A stretch of 64,000 bases of DNA from CAIWHR01 sp963726775 (GTDB lineage Bacteria; Pseudomonadota; Gammaproteobacteria; Burkholderiales; Casimicrobiaceae): the NCBI GenBank assembly GCA_963726775.1, contig CAVSDL010000012.1, forward strand, positions 62,001 through 126,000, written 5' to 3'. How positions within the stretch are numbered: position 1 is the first letter of the stretch; each line of letters begins with the position of its first letter. Below the pieces are notes generated by a model. The model was not told the origin of the DNA. It worked only from the letters and a program-made list of their open reading frames with translations, and made no database searches. This document shows, piece after piece, positions 9,261-17,728 of the stretch. The position numbers were made by a program, and so were the translations under genes.

Positions 9261-10394
9261 TCATGCGTTCAGGGTGGACACCGCGCAGACATCGGGAAGC
9301 GGATCGCGGGCCGGGAAACGTTCGGCGAGCGCCGCGCGCAACTCGACGCAACCTGCGCCCGTCAGCGCGCTCAATCGGACGGCGCGAAGTATACCAGACT
9401 CGTCGCGTTCGATCCCCGGCGCGAGGACTGTCGCGTCGATCTTGTTGTGGACGCGGATTTGCGGCACGCCGTCCGCGCCAATCTCGGCCAGCACCGCTTC
9501 GACGGCGGCGATCTGTTCGTCGCGGTTCGGATGCGCGGCGTCGATGACGTGCAGCACCAGGTCGGACAACGCGGCTTCGGCGAGCGTCGCGCGGAACGCG
9601 GCGACGAGGTCGTGCGGAAGATCGCGGATGAAGCCGACGGTGTCGGACAGCACGATGGTGTCGGCGCCGGGCGCGTGGATCCGCCGCAGCGTCGTGTCCA
9701 GCGTCGCAAAGAGCTGGTCGGCCGCATAGGCATGGGCGCCGGTCAGCCGGTTGAACAGCGTCGACTTGCCGGCATTCGTGTAGCCGACGAGCACCACGGT
9801 GCGAACCTCGGCGCGGCGCCGCGTGCGGCCCTGCGTCGCCCGCTGTCGCGCGACATGCGACAGCCGTTCGTTCAGCACCTTGACGCGATTGCCCAGCAGC
9901 CGGCGGTCGGTCTCGAGCTGGGTTTCGCCCGGTCCGCGCAGCCCGATGCCGCCTTTCTGGCGCTCGAGGTGGGTCCAGCCGCCGACGAGCCGGGTCAGCT
10001 GATGCTTGACCTGCGCGAGTTCGACCTGCAGCTTGCCCTCGGCGCTGCGCGCCCGCAGTGCGAAGATGTCGAGGATCAGCGCGGTGCGGTCGATGACGCG
10101 GCATTCCAGCGCGCGCTCGAGATTGCGCTGCTGCGCGCCCGACAGCCGATGGTCGAAGATGACGAGATCGGCACCGCTTTCGGCGCGCCGCATGGCGATC
10201 TCCTCGACCTTGCCCTTGCCGGCGAACATCGCGGCGTCCGGGCGCTGGCGGCGGCCGGCGATCGCACCGACAACGGTGGCGCCGGCCGACACCGCCAGCG
10301 CCGTCAGTTCCGCGAGGCGCTCGCCGGGATCGCCTTCACCGAGATCGAGCGCGACGAGCAGCGCGCGGTCACCGCCTTCGGGGCGCTCGAACAT
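9261..10394 (-). CDS. hflX: GTPase HflX (ribosome-associated)
   Basis: 377 aa. The N-terminal HflX domain has the GKGKVEEIA and DLVIFDHRLSGAQQRNLERA signatures and a coiled linker. The G domain follows: G1 GYTNAGKST, G3 DTVGFIRDLPHDLV, G4 NKID. HflX splits stalled ribosomes under stress. It lies 93 bp downstream of hfq, the usual hfq-hflX-hflK-hflC order. Confidence 0.94.
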   Translation of the reverse strand: MFERPEGGDRALLVALDLGEGDPGERLAELTALAVSAGATVVGAIAGRRQRPDAAMFAGKGKVEEIAMRRAESGADLVIFDHRLSGAQQRNLERALECRVIDRTALILDIFALRARSAEGKLQVELAQVKHQLTRLVGGWTHLERQKGGIGLRGPGETQLETDRRLLGNRVKVLNERLSHVARQRATQGRTRRRAEVRTVVLVGYTNAGKSTLFNRLTGAHAYAADQLFATLDTTLRRIHAPGADTIVLSDTVGFIRDLPHDLVAAFRATLAEAALSDLVLHVIDAAHPNRDEQIAAVEAVLAEIGADGVPQIRVHNKIDATVLAPGIERDESGILRAVRLSALTGAGCVELRAALAERFPARDPLPDVCAVSTLNA

Positions 10395-10487
10395 CGGGGG
10401 CAGACGCGGTGAATGGACGCGCGCCGCTGCGCCTGCCCGCGAATCGGGCGGGGGGCATGACGTCGTCGCCAGCAGAATTCGGCCGGG

Positions 10488-10736
10488 TCAAGCGTCGGCG
10501 TCGCCGGCCGGAGCGTGGTGCGGCATCGAGACCGCGCGGGCCGGGACAACAGTCGAGATCGCGTGCTTGTACACCATCTGCGTCACCGTGTTCTTGAGCA
10601 GGACGACGTATTGATCGAACGACTCGATCTGTCCCTGCAGCTTGATGCCGTTGACGAGATAGATCGAAACCTGCACGTGTTCCTTGCGCAGGGTGTTCAG
10701 GAACGGGTCTTGTAGCATTTGCCCTTTGTTGCTCAT
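10488..10736 (-). CDS. hfq: RNA chaperone Hfq
   Basis: 82 aa. Sm1 motif KEHVQVSIYLVNGIKLQGQI and Sm2 motif YKHAIST; the N-terminus MSNKGQMLQDPFLNTLR is canonical. Hexameric RNA chaperone that pairs small RNAs with mRNAs. A short acidic/histidine-bearing C-terminal tail (SMPHHAPAGDADA) follows the core, as in other betaproteobacteria. It is the first gene of the hfq-hflX group and lies 99 bp from der. Confidence 0.97.
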   Translation of the reverse strand: MSNKGQMLQDPFLNTLRKEHVQVSIYLVNGIKLQGQIESFDQYVVLLKNTVTQMVYKHAISTVVPARAVSMPHHAPAGDADA

Positions 10737-10835
10737 CGCTTGCTCCGCGGTTGTTGTTGGACGGGCCTTGCGCGGGAGGCCGTGCGGACCCGAACCGGCC
10801 CGGTCTCCGCAACATGGGGCCGTACGGCGCGATCG

Positions 10836-12233
10836 TCAATGCCCCTTGCGGCGGGTTGGCGCGTCCGCGTACGGGTTGGCGCCGGTCTTGAATTGTATCC
10901 TAAGGGGGGTCCCGCGCAGTTGGAACGCCTCGATGAAGAAATGTTCCAGGTATCGCTTGTACGTCGCCGGAATATGGGAAAGCGCGCTGCCATGGATGAT
11001 GATCAGGGGCGGATTCTGGCCCCCCTGGTGGGCGTAGCGGAGCTTCGGCCGGCCCATTCCGGCCCGCGGCGGCTGCTGCCGCTCGACCGCTGCCATCAGC
11101 ATCCGGGTGAGTCTCGGCGTCGGCAACTTGGCCATGGCGGCGGCGCAGGCGGCGTCGACCGATTTCATCAGGCTTGCCACGCCCCGACCCGCGCGCGCCG
11201 ATATGAAATGTTGCCGCGCGAACGCGAGGAATCCGAGCTTGCGGTCGATTTCGCGCTTGACGTCGTCGCGTCTGTCCGCCGGCACGGCGTCCCACTTGTT
11301 GATGCCCACGACCAGCGCGCGGCCGGCCTCGAGAATGTAACCCGCGAGGTGCGCGTCCTGGTCGGAGATCCCCTGCTCGGCGTCGAGCAGCAGGACGACG
11401 ACGTTGGCGTCCTCGATCGCCTGCAACGTCTTGATCACCGAGAATTTCTCGACGGCCTCGAACACCTTGCCGCGACGCCGCACGCCTGCCGTGTCGATCA
11501 GCGTATAACGCCGGCCCTGGCGCTCGAAGTCGATATAGAGCGAGTCGCGCGTCGTGCCCGGCTGGTCGAAGGCGATGACGCGCTCCTCGCCCAGCAGCGT
11601 GTTGACGAGCGTCGACTTGCCGACGTTCGGGCGGCCGATGATCGCGACCTTGACCGGGCCACCGTCGGTCTCGGCAGGCGCATCGCCCGTCGGTGCCGGT
11701 TCCGGCGCGGTCCTCGGGATCGACGCCAGCGCAAGTTCGGTCAGCGCGGTGACGTTCTCGCCGTGCGCCGACGAAATCGGGTGCGGCTCTCCCAGGCCAA
11801 GCTCATGAAAATCGGCGACGGCGCGGTCCGGGTCGAGGCCTTCCGCCTTGTTGACCGCGAGCATCACGGGGCGTCCGAGCCGCCGCAGCAGTTCGGCGAT
11901 CGTCCGATCCTGCGCGGTCAGACCCTGGCGGCCGTCGACCAGAAACAGGACCGCATCGGCCTCGGCGATCGCGGCGCGCGTCTGTTTCGCCATTTCGTGC
12001 AGGATCCCGTCCTTGGCGACCGGCTCGAAGCCGCCCGTGTCGACGACGATGAACGGCTGGTCGCCCACGCGACCGCGGCCGTAGTGACGATCACGGGTGA
12101 GGCCCGGGAGGTCGGCGACCAGCGCGGCGCGGGTCCGGGTCAGACGGTTGAAAAGCGTCGATTTGCCAACGTTGGGGCGCCCGACGATGACGATGGTTGG
12201 GGTAAGATAGCCAAGGGAAGACTGCGTGCTCAT
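10836..12233 (-). CDS. der: Ribosome biogenesis GTPase Der (EngA)
   Basis: 465 aa with two tandem GTPase domains, unique to Der: G1 sites GRPNVGKSTLFN (near residue 19) and GRPNVGKSTLVN (near 206), G3 DTGGF and DTAGVRRRGK, plus G4 NKAE and NKWD. The C-terminal KH-like domain ends in LRIQFKTGANPYAD. Needed for 50S subunit maturation. It precedes hfq on the minus strand. Confidence 0.96.
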   Translation of the reverse strand: MSTQSSLGYLTPTIVIVGRPNVGKSTLFNRLTRTRAALVADLPGLTRDRHYGRGRVGDQPFIVVDTGGFEPVAKDGILHEMAKQTRAAIAEADAVLFLVDGRQGLTAQDRTIAELLRRLGRPVMLAVNKAEGLDPDRAVADFHELGLGEPHPISSAHGENVTALTELALASIPRTAPEPAPTGDAPAETDGGPVKVAIIGRPNVGKSTLVNTLLGEERVIAFDQPGTTRDSLYIDFERQGRRYTLIDTAGVRRRGKVFEAVEKFSVIKTLQAIEDANVVVLLLDAEQGISDQDAHLAGYILEAGRALVVGINKWDAVPADRRDDVKREIDRKLGFLAFARQHFISARAGRGVASLMKSVDAACAAAMAKLPTPRLTRMLMAAVERQQPPRAGMGRPKLRYAHQGGQNPPLIIIHGSALSHIPATYKRYLEHFFIEAFQLRGTPLRIQFKTGANPYADAPTRRKGH

Positions 12234-12267
12234 ACATTAGTTTTCTACTGAGAAACAACAGCTTGGC

Positions 12268-12295
12268 GACGCCTCCACACCCCCCTGGGGGCGTC
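12268..12295. repeat. Inverted repeat between der and the methyltransferase gene
   Basis: GACGCC at 12268-12273 and GGCGTC at 12290-12295 can pair, with a C-run/G-run (CCCCCC/GGGG) in between that extends the stem imperfectly. It sits in the 157-bp gap between two divergently oriented genes, where a terminator is not expected. It may be an operator or a leader structure. Nothing else was recognised in this gap. Confidence 0.3.
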
Positions 12296-12390
12296 TGCGC
12301 GCACGCATAGTCTCACGATTTCGCCGCTCGCGTTCCGCGACCGTGGAGCGTCGAGGCATGCCACGGCGAAGCTCGAATACGGGACGATGA

Positions 12391-13023
12391 ATGGTCATGG
12401 AACCGAAGTTGCACTGGGAGAAGGTCTATCAGGCGAAGCGGCCCAGCGAAGTCAGCTGGTACCGTCCGCACCTGGAATTATCGCTCGGGCTGGTCGAGCG
12501 GGCTGCAGCGGACCGCGGAGCGCGGATCATCGACGTCGGGGGCGGCGAGTCGACGCTGGTCGACGACCTGCTGGCTCGCGACTATCGAAATGTCTCCGTT
12601 CTGGACATCTCGGTCACCGCATTGCATGTGGCCCGGGAACGACTGGGCGCCGATGCCAGCCCGGTCTCCTGGCTGTCGGGCGATGTCACTACCTACGCCT
12701 TCGTCCGCCATGCGTACGACGTTTGGCATGACCGGGCGGTATTCCATTTCCTCACGGATCCCGGGGATCGGGCCGCCTACGTTCGCCAGGTGGCCCACGC
12801 GGTGAGGCCGGGCGGGCACGTCATCGTTGCCGCCTTTGGTCCCGAGGGTCCGACGAGGTGCAGCGGACTGGAGACGGTCCGTTACGACGCCGATGCACTG
12901 CACGGCGAATTCGGACCCCGCTTTCGGCTGGAATCGCACCTTGTAGAACTGCATCAAACACCAGCGGGCGCGATACAGCAATTCGTCTATTGCTATTGCC
13001 TCGTCGCGCCCCGCAACCTGTAG
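12391..13023 (+). CDS. Class I SAM-dependent methyltransferase
   Basis: 210 aa. Rossmann-type SAM-binding motif I ARIIDVGGGESTLVDDLL, motif II VLDISVTALHVARERLG and a post-motif region HDRAVFHFLTDPGDRAAYV typical of small methyltransferases related to thiol/chalcogen or generic class I enzymes. The substrate is unknown. A stop-to-start gap and opposite orientation separate it from the AhpD-Rieske gene and der, so it is probably transcribed on its own. Confidence 0.8.
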   Translation: MVMEPKLHWEKVYQAKRPSEVSWYRPHLELSLGLVERAAADRGARIIDVGGGESTLVDDLLARDYRNVSVLDISVTALHVARERLGADASPVSWLSGDVTTYAFVRHAYDVWHDRAVFHFLTDPGDRAAYVRQVAHAVRPGGHVIVAAFGPEGPTRCSGLETVRYDADALHGEFGPRFRLESHLVELHQTPAGAIQQFVYCYCLVAPRNL

Positions 13024-13131
13024 GGTTCGCTAGCGCCGCATGGCTGGCGGCGGGCAACCAGCGGGGGGCGTGCATCCGCGGAGGCTGTTATCGGTCATTG
13101 TAGAATCTCCCGGTATTTCGATCTGCCGCGC

Positions 13132-13263
13132 ATGAACTCCGATTGCACCTGTCCGCCGCTCGCCGCCCGCGTGGTCGCGGCCTTCGACACGCTTGCCCGT
13201 ACGCAACTTGCGATGCAGCAGCGCATCGCCCGGGACGGAATCCTTCGTACGACGCCGCCATGA
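13132..13263 (+). CDS. Small hypothetical protein, coupled to the AhpD-Rieske gene
   Basis: 43-codon frame starting MNSDCTCPPLAARVVAAFD with GC-rich third positions like its neighbours. Its TGA overlaps the ATG of the next gene (ATGA at 13260-13263), the usual sign of translational coupling. A Cys-x-Cys lies near the N-terminus. No clear ribosome-binding site was seen and no family was recognised. It could be a small partner or leader peptide of the downstream gene. Confidence 0.45.
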   Translation: MNSDCTCPPLAARVVAAFDTLARTQLAMQQRIARDGILRTTPP

Positions 13264-13886
13264 GCGACGCGCTCACCTATCTCATCAAGGCGCGGCCGGA
13301 CGCCATGGGGGCCTACTTCAGGTTCCTGAAGGGCGCCGGCACGCATCTCGATCCCAAGACGCGCAACCTGATCTCGGTGATCACCAAGGTGCACGCGCAG
13401 ACCGAGAACGGGCTGCGGCAGTACCTGCTGCGAGCGCTGCGGGAAGGCGCAACTGCCGACGAAGTCCTCGATGCGCTGTTGATGGCGTTTCCGGCGCTCG
13501 GCCTCGCCAAGATCGTCTGGGCGATCGACGTCATCCTCGGCATGGATCTCCCGGAATTCCGCCTCGACCCGGTGGATCCCCGGCCGGCGTGGCACGACGT
13601 GGGACCCATGACCGGGCTGGAGGACGGCAAGACCACGTATTTCGATTGCGATGGCCGCAACCTGTTCGTGTTCCGGAAAGGCGTCACGCTCAAGGTCTAC
13701 GACAGCCGCTGCCCGCATCAGGTCACGAACATTCCGCATCTGGCGCTCGAAGGGACGAGGCTCACGTGCCCCAAGCACGAATGGGCCTTCGACATCGAGA
13801 CCGGCAGCTGCGTCGACAAAGGCGACCGGCCGCTCACCGAATTTCCGCACAAGGTCGAGAAAAAACGCCTGCTGGCCTTCTGGTAA
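13260..13886 (+). CDS. AhpD-like / Rieske [2Fe-2S] fusion protein
   Basis: 208 aa. The N-terminal half (about residues 10-95) resembles the carboxymuconolactone decarboxylase/AhpD fold (LDPKTRNLISVITKVHAQTE, ADEVLDALLMAFPALG) but lacks its CxxC peroxidase pair. The C-terminal half is a Rieske domain with CPH (SRCPHQV) and CPKHEW ligand pairs binding a [2Fe-2S] cluster. Predicted soluble redox protein; no oxygenase catalytic domain is attached. The ATG at 13260 was chosen over an in-frame start at 13143 because of the ATGA overlap. Its role is unknown. Confidence 0.7.
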   Translation: MSDALTYLIKARPDAMGAYFRFLKGAGTHLDPKTRNLISVITKVHAQTENGLRQYLLRALREGATADEVLDALLMAFPALGLAKIVWAIDVILGMDLPEFRLDPVDPRPAWHDVGPMTGLEDGKTTYFDCDGRNLFVFRKGVTLKVYDSRCPHQVTNIPHLALEGTRLTCPKHEWAFDIETGSCVDKGDRPLTEFPHKVEKKRLLAFW

Positions 13887-13924
13887 CCCGGGTCCACCGC
13901 GACGACCCGCAGGCAGGCGGCCCG

Positions 13925-14752
13925 TCAGGTCTTGACCACGAGCACCGGGCATGGCGAAAGCCCGACGATCCGGTGCGCCGTTCCACCGAGCAGGATACGT
14001 TGCAGCGGGCCGCTTTCGCCGGTGCGGCCGACGACGATCAGATCCGCGCCTGTTTCCGTTGCCAGGCCAGCAATCGCCTCTTCGGGTCGACCTGTCGATA
14101 CACGGCGGTCGACCGTCGCCCCGGCGCGCCGCGCGATCTCGACCGCGGCCTCGACCACGGCTTCTCCCTCAGCGCGATGCGCCGCGTCGTCGCGTGCGAC
14201 GACCGTCGTGACGAGCAGCGGCAGATCGAAGCGGACCGCGATATGGGCAGCCGTATCCACCGCGCGCAGCGCGGCGGCCGACGTGTCCACCGCGGCGATG
14301 ATCCGCTGCGACCACAGGCGCCCGGCCCGGGGCACGAGCAGCACGCTGCAAGGCGCATGCGTCGCCACCTTGCCGACCATTTCCCCGACCATCAGCTTGG
14401 CAAGAAAGCCGCGCTTGCCGCGCCGGCGCACGACGATGAGATCGGCATCGCAGCGTTCCGCCTCCGCGATGATCTCGCGATAGGGTTCGTCGCCGCGGCG
14501 TACGCGAATGTCGAGGTCGACGCCCGCGGCCATTGCGGTGGCGCGCAGTTGCGCCAGCGTGGCGAACGCCTCCTCTTCCGCCCGCGCGACGCGCTGTGGC
14601 GCAACGGCCTCATACTCGACGTTGCTGACCATCGGCAGCACGCCGTGCAGCGCGCCACCCTCGAGGGCGAGTTCGATGGCAATCCGCTCGGCGCCGGCGT
14701 CGAACTCGGTATGCTCGGTTGCGAGCAGGATGCGGGCGAAGGGAAGATTCAA
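13925..14752 (-). CDS. Tandem universal stress protein
   Basis: 275 aa with two UspA domains. The first (about 1-140) begins FARILLATEHTEFDAG, the second (about 148-275) QRIIAAVDTSAAALRAVDTA. The second keeps the ATP-binding pattern G-x2-G-x9-G-T (VGRTGESGPLQRILLGGTAH). The first has a degenerate GKRGFLAKLMVG loop. Cytoplasmic stress protein of unknown specific role, convergent with the AhpD-Rieske gene and 10 bp downstream of the small membrane protein gene, suggesting a shared transcript with TSUP. Confidence 0.87.
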   Translation of the reverse strand: MNLPFARILLATEHTEFDAGAERIAIELALEGGALHGVLPMVSNVEYEAVAPQRVARAEEEAFATLAQLRATAMAAGVDLDIRVRRGDEPYREIIAEAERCDADLIVVRRRGKRGFLAKLMVGEMVGKVATHAPCSVLLVPRAGRLWSQRIIAAVDTSAAALRAVDTAAHIAVRFDLPLLVTTVVARDDAAHRAEGEAVVEAAVEIARRAGATVDRRVSTGRPEEAIAGLATETGADLIVVGRTGESGPLQRILLGGTAHRIVGLSPCPVLVVKT

Positions 14753-14762
14753 GGCGGCGTGC

Positions 14763-15182
14763 TCAATGTCCGGGCGTCAGGACGCCGCTAGCGGCAAGCA
14801 GCAACACGGCGATTTCGGCGATGCAGATCGCCGCGTAAACCCGATCGCCGCGCTTCGCATAAACCGGGATGACGGCGGCGAGACAGATCAGGGAACAGCC
14901 GGACAGCATCGCGATCCCCGCGAGGCTCGCGAATTCGCCTTTCGGCAGATGGACGATCCAGCCCCAGCCGGTCGGCGTGTCGGTCGCCTTCAGGTATTGG
15001 GCGAGAGGCAGGCTCCAGAGCCGCGACAGTTGTTCGACCGGAACGTGGGCCGGAATCCAACCGCAGGCGTACGCAAGAAATCCCGCAACCAGGAACGCGA
15101 ACCCCAGTTTGGTAGTGCCATCCAGCAGTCGGGCGTATAGCTTTTGCTCGACCGGCACCCTGTCCTCGGCATCGCGGGTCAT
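14763..15182 (-). CDS. Small membrane protein, DUF1634-like, linked to TSUP
   Basis: 139 aa with three or four hydrophobic segments (TKLGFAFLVAGFLAYACGWI, LAGIAMLSGCSLICLAAVIP, YAAICIAEIAVLLLAASGVL). The last part resembles the DUF1634 proteins found next to TauE/SafE exporters. The ATG at 15182 is 8 bp after the TSUP stop. It probably assists or regulates the exporter. The family assignment is tentative. Confidence 0.6.
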   Translation of the reverse strand: MTRDAEDRVPVEQKLYARLLDGTTKLGFAFLVAGFLAYACGWIPAHVPVEQLSRLWSLPLAQYLKATDTPTGWGWIVHLPKGEFASLAGIAMLSGCSLICLAAVIPVYAKRGDRVYAAICIAEIAVLLLAASGVLTPGH

Positions 15183-15190
15183 GCTCGTCC

Positions 15191-16294
15191 TCAGTTCCAG
15201 ATCGCGAGGCCCTTCAGCAACGCGCGCGCGCCGGAGAGCAGCAGCAGCGTCACCACCAGCTTGCGCAGGACCGCCGCCCTCATCACCGCGAGAAGTCGTG
15301 CGCCGATCCGCGCACCGATCATCATGCCGATCATCGATGGGACCGCCACGATGGCCAGCACGGCACCCTCGTTGAGGTACACCCATGCGGCGGCGGAATC
15401 GACCAGCGAAAGGATAAAGCTCGACGTGCCGGCAGAAATCTTGAGGGGCGCGCCCATCAACAGGTTGAGCACCGGGACATTGGCCCACCCGGCGCCCATG
15501 CCGAACATGCCGGCGAGCATCCCGATTCCGGTGAACAGCACGAGGCCGCCGGGCGTGCGATGCACCTGCCAGTTGATGTCACGGCCGCTCGCCGCGTCGC
15601 GGAAGACACCGTGGATCGCGAGCGCCGCGGACATCCGGTCGGGTGTCGCGACGACGGGCACTTCGGAGTTGCGGGCGGATGCCATCAGGGCGACGATGCC
15701 GAGGATCGTAACACCGAGCGCGATCTGGACGATCGATGCGGGCATGGCCAGGCCGATCATCGCACCGGCGATCGAACTCGCCGACGCGAGCAGTACCAGC
15801 GGCAGCGCAAGCCGGAGGTCGGCAAGCCCCGCGCGCAGCAGATTCGGTCCCGCGGCCAGCGCGCTCGCGAGCGCCACGAGCAGCCCGGCCCCGCGCACGA
15901 AATCGAGATGGAAAGGAAAGAAGCCGCTGACAATCGGCACGAACAGCACGCCGCCGCCGACCCCCGCGGGCACCGCGACGATGCCGAGCGCGAAGCAGAC
16001 GACAAACAGCGCAAGCGGCCAGACCCACCACGCGACGCCGTCGGCGATGGCTCCGTCCGCGGCCAGTGCCGGCGACGCGCAGACCATGAGGATCGCCAAT
16101 ACGCCGAGCGGCCACGCCGTGTCCAAGGCGATCGCGATCGCTTTGGCCGCGGCATCGGGTATCGGGGAAGGGATGGCAGTGAGCCTGCTGGATCGCGTCT
16201 GCAAAGGGTCAACGGCAATGACGCATCCGACAGGCGCCGGGGAGCGGTGCCGACATTTACTGCGACGGGAATGCCTCGCGTCAATAGCCGCCAT
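15191..16294 (-). CDS. TSUP family (TauE/SafE) anion exporter
   Basis: Up to 367 aa, inner membrane, with about eight transmembrane helices. Typical TSUP repeats are seen: VPAGVGGGVLFVPIVSGFFP in the N-terminal half and GMFGMGAGWANVPVLNLLMG in the C-terminal half. Members export sulfite or organosulfonates; in sulfur oxidisers they are often encoded near dsr/soe genes. The start is uncertain: the first ~35 residues are not membrane-like, and a later GTG may be used. Transcribed with the DUF1634-like partner and perhaps the stress protein gene. Confidence 0.85.
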   Translation of the reverse strand: MAAIDARHSRRSKCRHRSPAPVGCVIAVDPLQTRSSRLTAIPSPIPDAAAKAIAIALDTAWPLGVLAILMVCASPALAADGAIADGVAWWVWPLALFVVCFALGIVAVPAGVGGGVLFVPIVSGFFPFHLDFVRGAGLLVALASALAAGPNLLRAGLADLRLALPLVLLASASSIAGAMIGLAMPASIVQIALGVTILGIVALMASARNSEVPVVATPDRMSAALAIHGVFRDAASGRDINWQVHRTPGGLVLFTGIGMLAGMFGMGAGWANVPVLNLLMGAPLKISAGTSSFILSLVDSAAAWVYLNEGAVLAIVAVPSMIGMMIGARIGARLLAVMRAAVLRKLVVTLLLLSGARALLKGLAIWN

Positions 16295-16391
16295 GGGCGA
16301 CCGGGATATAGCTCTTATGGGGGATGAGAATGCCGGACCATGCGGTTATTCTTGATCCGGCGCCGGAGACGTTCGCATTCGATCTGCTGCC

Positions 16392-16793
16392 GTGAAGCTC
16401 CCGACCCCCGATTTTTCCCAAACGGAACAGCAACGCGTGGTTGCGCTGCTGCATCGGCGTTACGGGTTCTCCGTTGCGCTGGAGCGCGCCGACAGCGAAT
16501 TGCGGCTTGATCCCGGCAATGACGAAATGGCCTTGTGTCCGACGCTCTACTGGAGCGCGCGCGGCGCCCACTTCGTCGTATTCAGGATCGCGGACGGCCG
16601 GTACCGATGCCAATTCTACTACTCGGATGCCGACCATTACGGCACCGGGCGCGACGAATACGACGACCTCGAAACCTGTGTGCAGACGCTGCTGCAGGTG
16701 CAATCGGATCACGAACGGAGCAGCGCCGCATCGGCCGGCGCGACGGGCACCGAGCCTGGCGCCGATGACTACCGGGGCCCGGCCATCCTGTGA
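16392..16793 (+). CDS. Hypothetical protein
   Basis: 133 aa, soluble, acidic, with several aromatic residues (ALCPTLYWSARGAHFVVFRI, RCQFYYSDADHYGTGRDEYD) and a disordered Gly/Ala-rich tail. No family was recognised. The stop overlaps the GTG of the next gene (GTGA at 16790-16793), so the two are probably made together. It starts 97 bp from the divergent TSUP gene. Confidence 0.6.
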   Translation: MKLPTPDFSQTEQQRVVALLHRRYGFSVALERADSELRLDPGNDEMALCPTLYWSARGAHFVVFRIADGRYRCQFYYSDADHYGTGRDEYDDLETCVQTLLQVQSDHERSSAASAGATGTEPGADDYRGPAIL

Positions 16794-16993
16794 CCCTCGC
16801 CAAGGCGCGGCAGCTTCTGGAAGCACAGGCGGGCTTCGGCGGCGGCTACAACCGCCACGGTGCGCGGCTCATCCTCGCCGACGTGGCGCGCGAGCATGGC
16901 CAGCAGGCGGTCGACCGATTGATCCGCGAATTGCGCCTGGACGAGATATTTGGCATTGCCGCTGGAACTCCGGTCCCGCCGAAGCAGCCATGA
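16790..16993 (+). CDS. Small hypothetical protein
   Basis: 67 aa starting at a GTG that overlaps the previous stop. Helical and charged (ARLILADVAREHGQQAVDRL). No domain was recognised. Its coupling to the upstream gene and tight spacing to the phosphoesterase gene (27 bp) suggest a three-gene operon. Confidence 0.55.
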   Translation: MTLAKARQLLEAQAGFGGGYNRHGARLILADVAREHGQQAVDRLIRELRLDEIFGIAAGTPVPPKQP

Positions 16994-17020
16994 GTCGCGA
17001 CCTCGATTGCCGTCGACGCC

Positions 17021-17530
17021 GTGAAAATCTGCATCGTCTCCGATAGCCACGACCGCGCGCCGCCGCTGGCGGAGGCCGTGGCCCAAGCGAAGCAAGCCGG
17101 AGCCGAAGCGGTTCTGCATTGCGGCGACCTGATCGGCGCCAACACGTTGCTCCCGCTGCTCGAACTGGGCTTGCCCGTGCATTTCGTCCACGGCAACAAT
17201 CTGGGCGATGCCGCGACCCTCTGGAAACTCTGCGCCGGCTCCGGTGGCGTGCTGACCTACCACGGCAATGATGCCGACCTGAGACTCGCTTCCCGCCGGA
17301 TATTCGTGACCCACTACCCGCATTACGGACTCGGCGCCGCCTGCACCGGTGACTTCGATGTCGTCTGCTGCGGCCATTCGCACCGGGCGAGCGTGGTGCT
17401 GCAGCCCAACATAAGGGGAGGACAGACGTTCCTGGTGAATCCCGGCACCGTCGCGGGTCTCGGCGCACCCTCGACCTGGGTGCTCGGCGATCTCGCGAAT
17501 CTCGACTTCGAAATTCGCACCATGGCGTGA
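17021..17530 (+). CDS. YfcE-type metallophosphoesterase
   Basis: 169 aa calcineurin-like phosphoesterase of the YfcE/MJ0936 family. Metal ligands lie in SDSHDR (N-terminus), HCGDLIG, HGNNLGD, THYPHYG and CGHSHR, all in the usual order. Likely a cytosolic phosphodiesterase of unknown natural substrate. Third gene of the small plus-strand cluster before qmoA. Confidence 0.85.
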   Translation: MKICIVSDSHDRAPPLAEAVAQAKQAGAEAVLHCGDLIGANTLLPLLELGLPVHFVHGNNLGDAATLWKLCAGSGGVLTYHGNDADLRLASRRIFVTHYPHYGLGAACTGDFDVVCCGHSHRASVVLQPNIRGGQTFLVNPGTVAGLGAPSTWVLGDLANLDFEIRTMA

Positions 17531-17584
17531 GCGCCGCGGGGCCGTCCCTCCGAGGGCAGCGAAGCGTCGGGGCCATCATCGACA

Positions 17585-17613
17585 CTACCCATTCGGAGAC
17601 TACCCGTTCGGGG
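17585..17613 (+). promoter_or_regulatory. Tandem TACCC repeats upstream of qmoA
   Basis: Two near-identical 14-mers, CTACCCATTCGGAG (17585-17598) and CTACCCGTTCGGGG (17600-17613), lie as direct repeats with a 15-bp period, 116-144 bp before the qmoA start. TACCCAT is a perfect match to the heptamer bound by NarL-type response regulators (TACYYMT). The first copy shares TACCCAT(C/T)CGGAG with a site before soeA (32510-32523). Likely an activator-binding region; the regulator is inferred. Confidence 0.5.
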
Positions 17614-17728
17614 AATCGCCACGGCCAGGATTTTCGGGTGTGATGGGGGCTGGCGGGGCGCGCCTCCGCATCGGCCCCGCTGAGCGTTGCCCGGCGGCGC
17701 CACCGTACTTTCGATCAGCGGAGACTTC

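Noticed and set aside
13889..13909. Hairpin CGGGTC/GACCCG after the AhpD-Rieske gene as a terminator
   Set aside because: Only six base pairs, no T-run, and such stems are frequent by chance in this GC-rich sequence.
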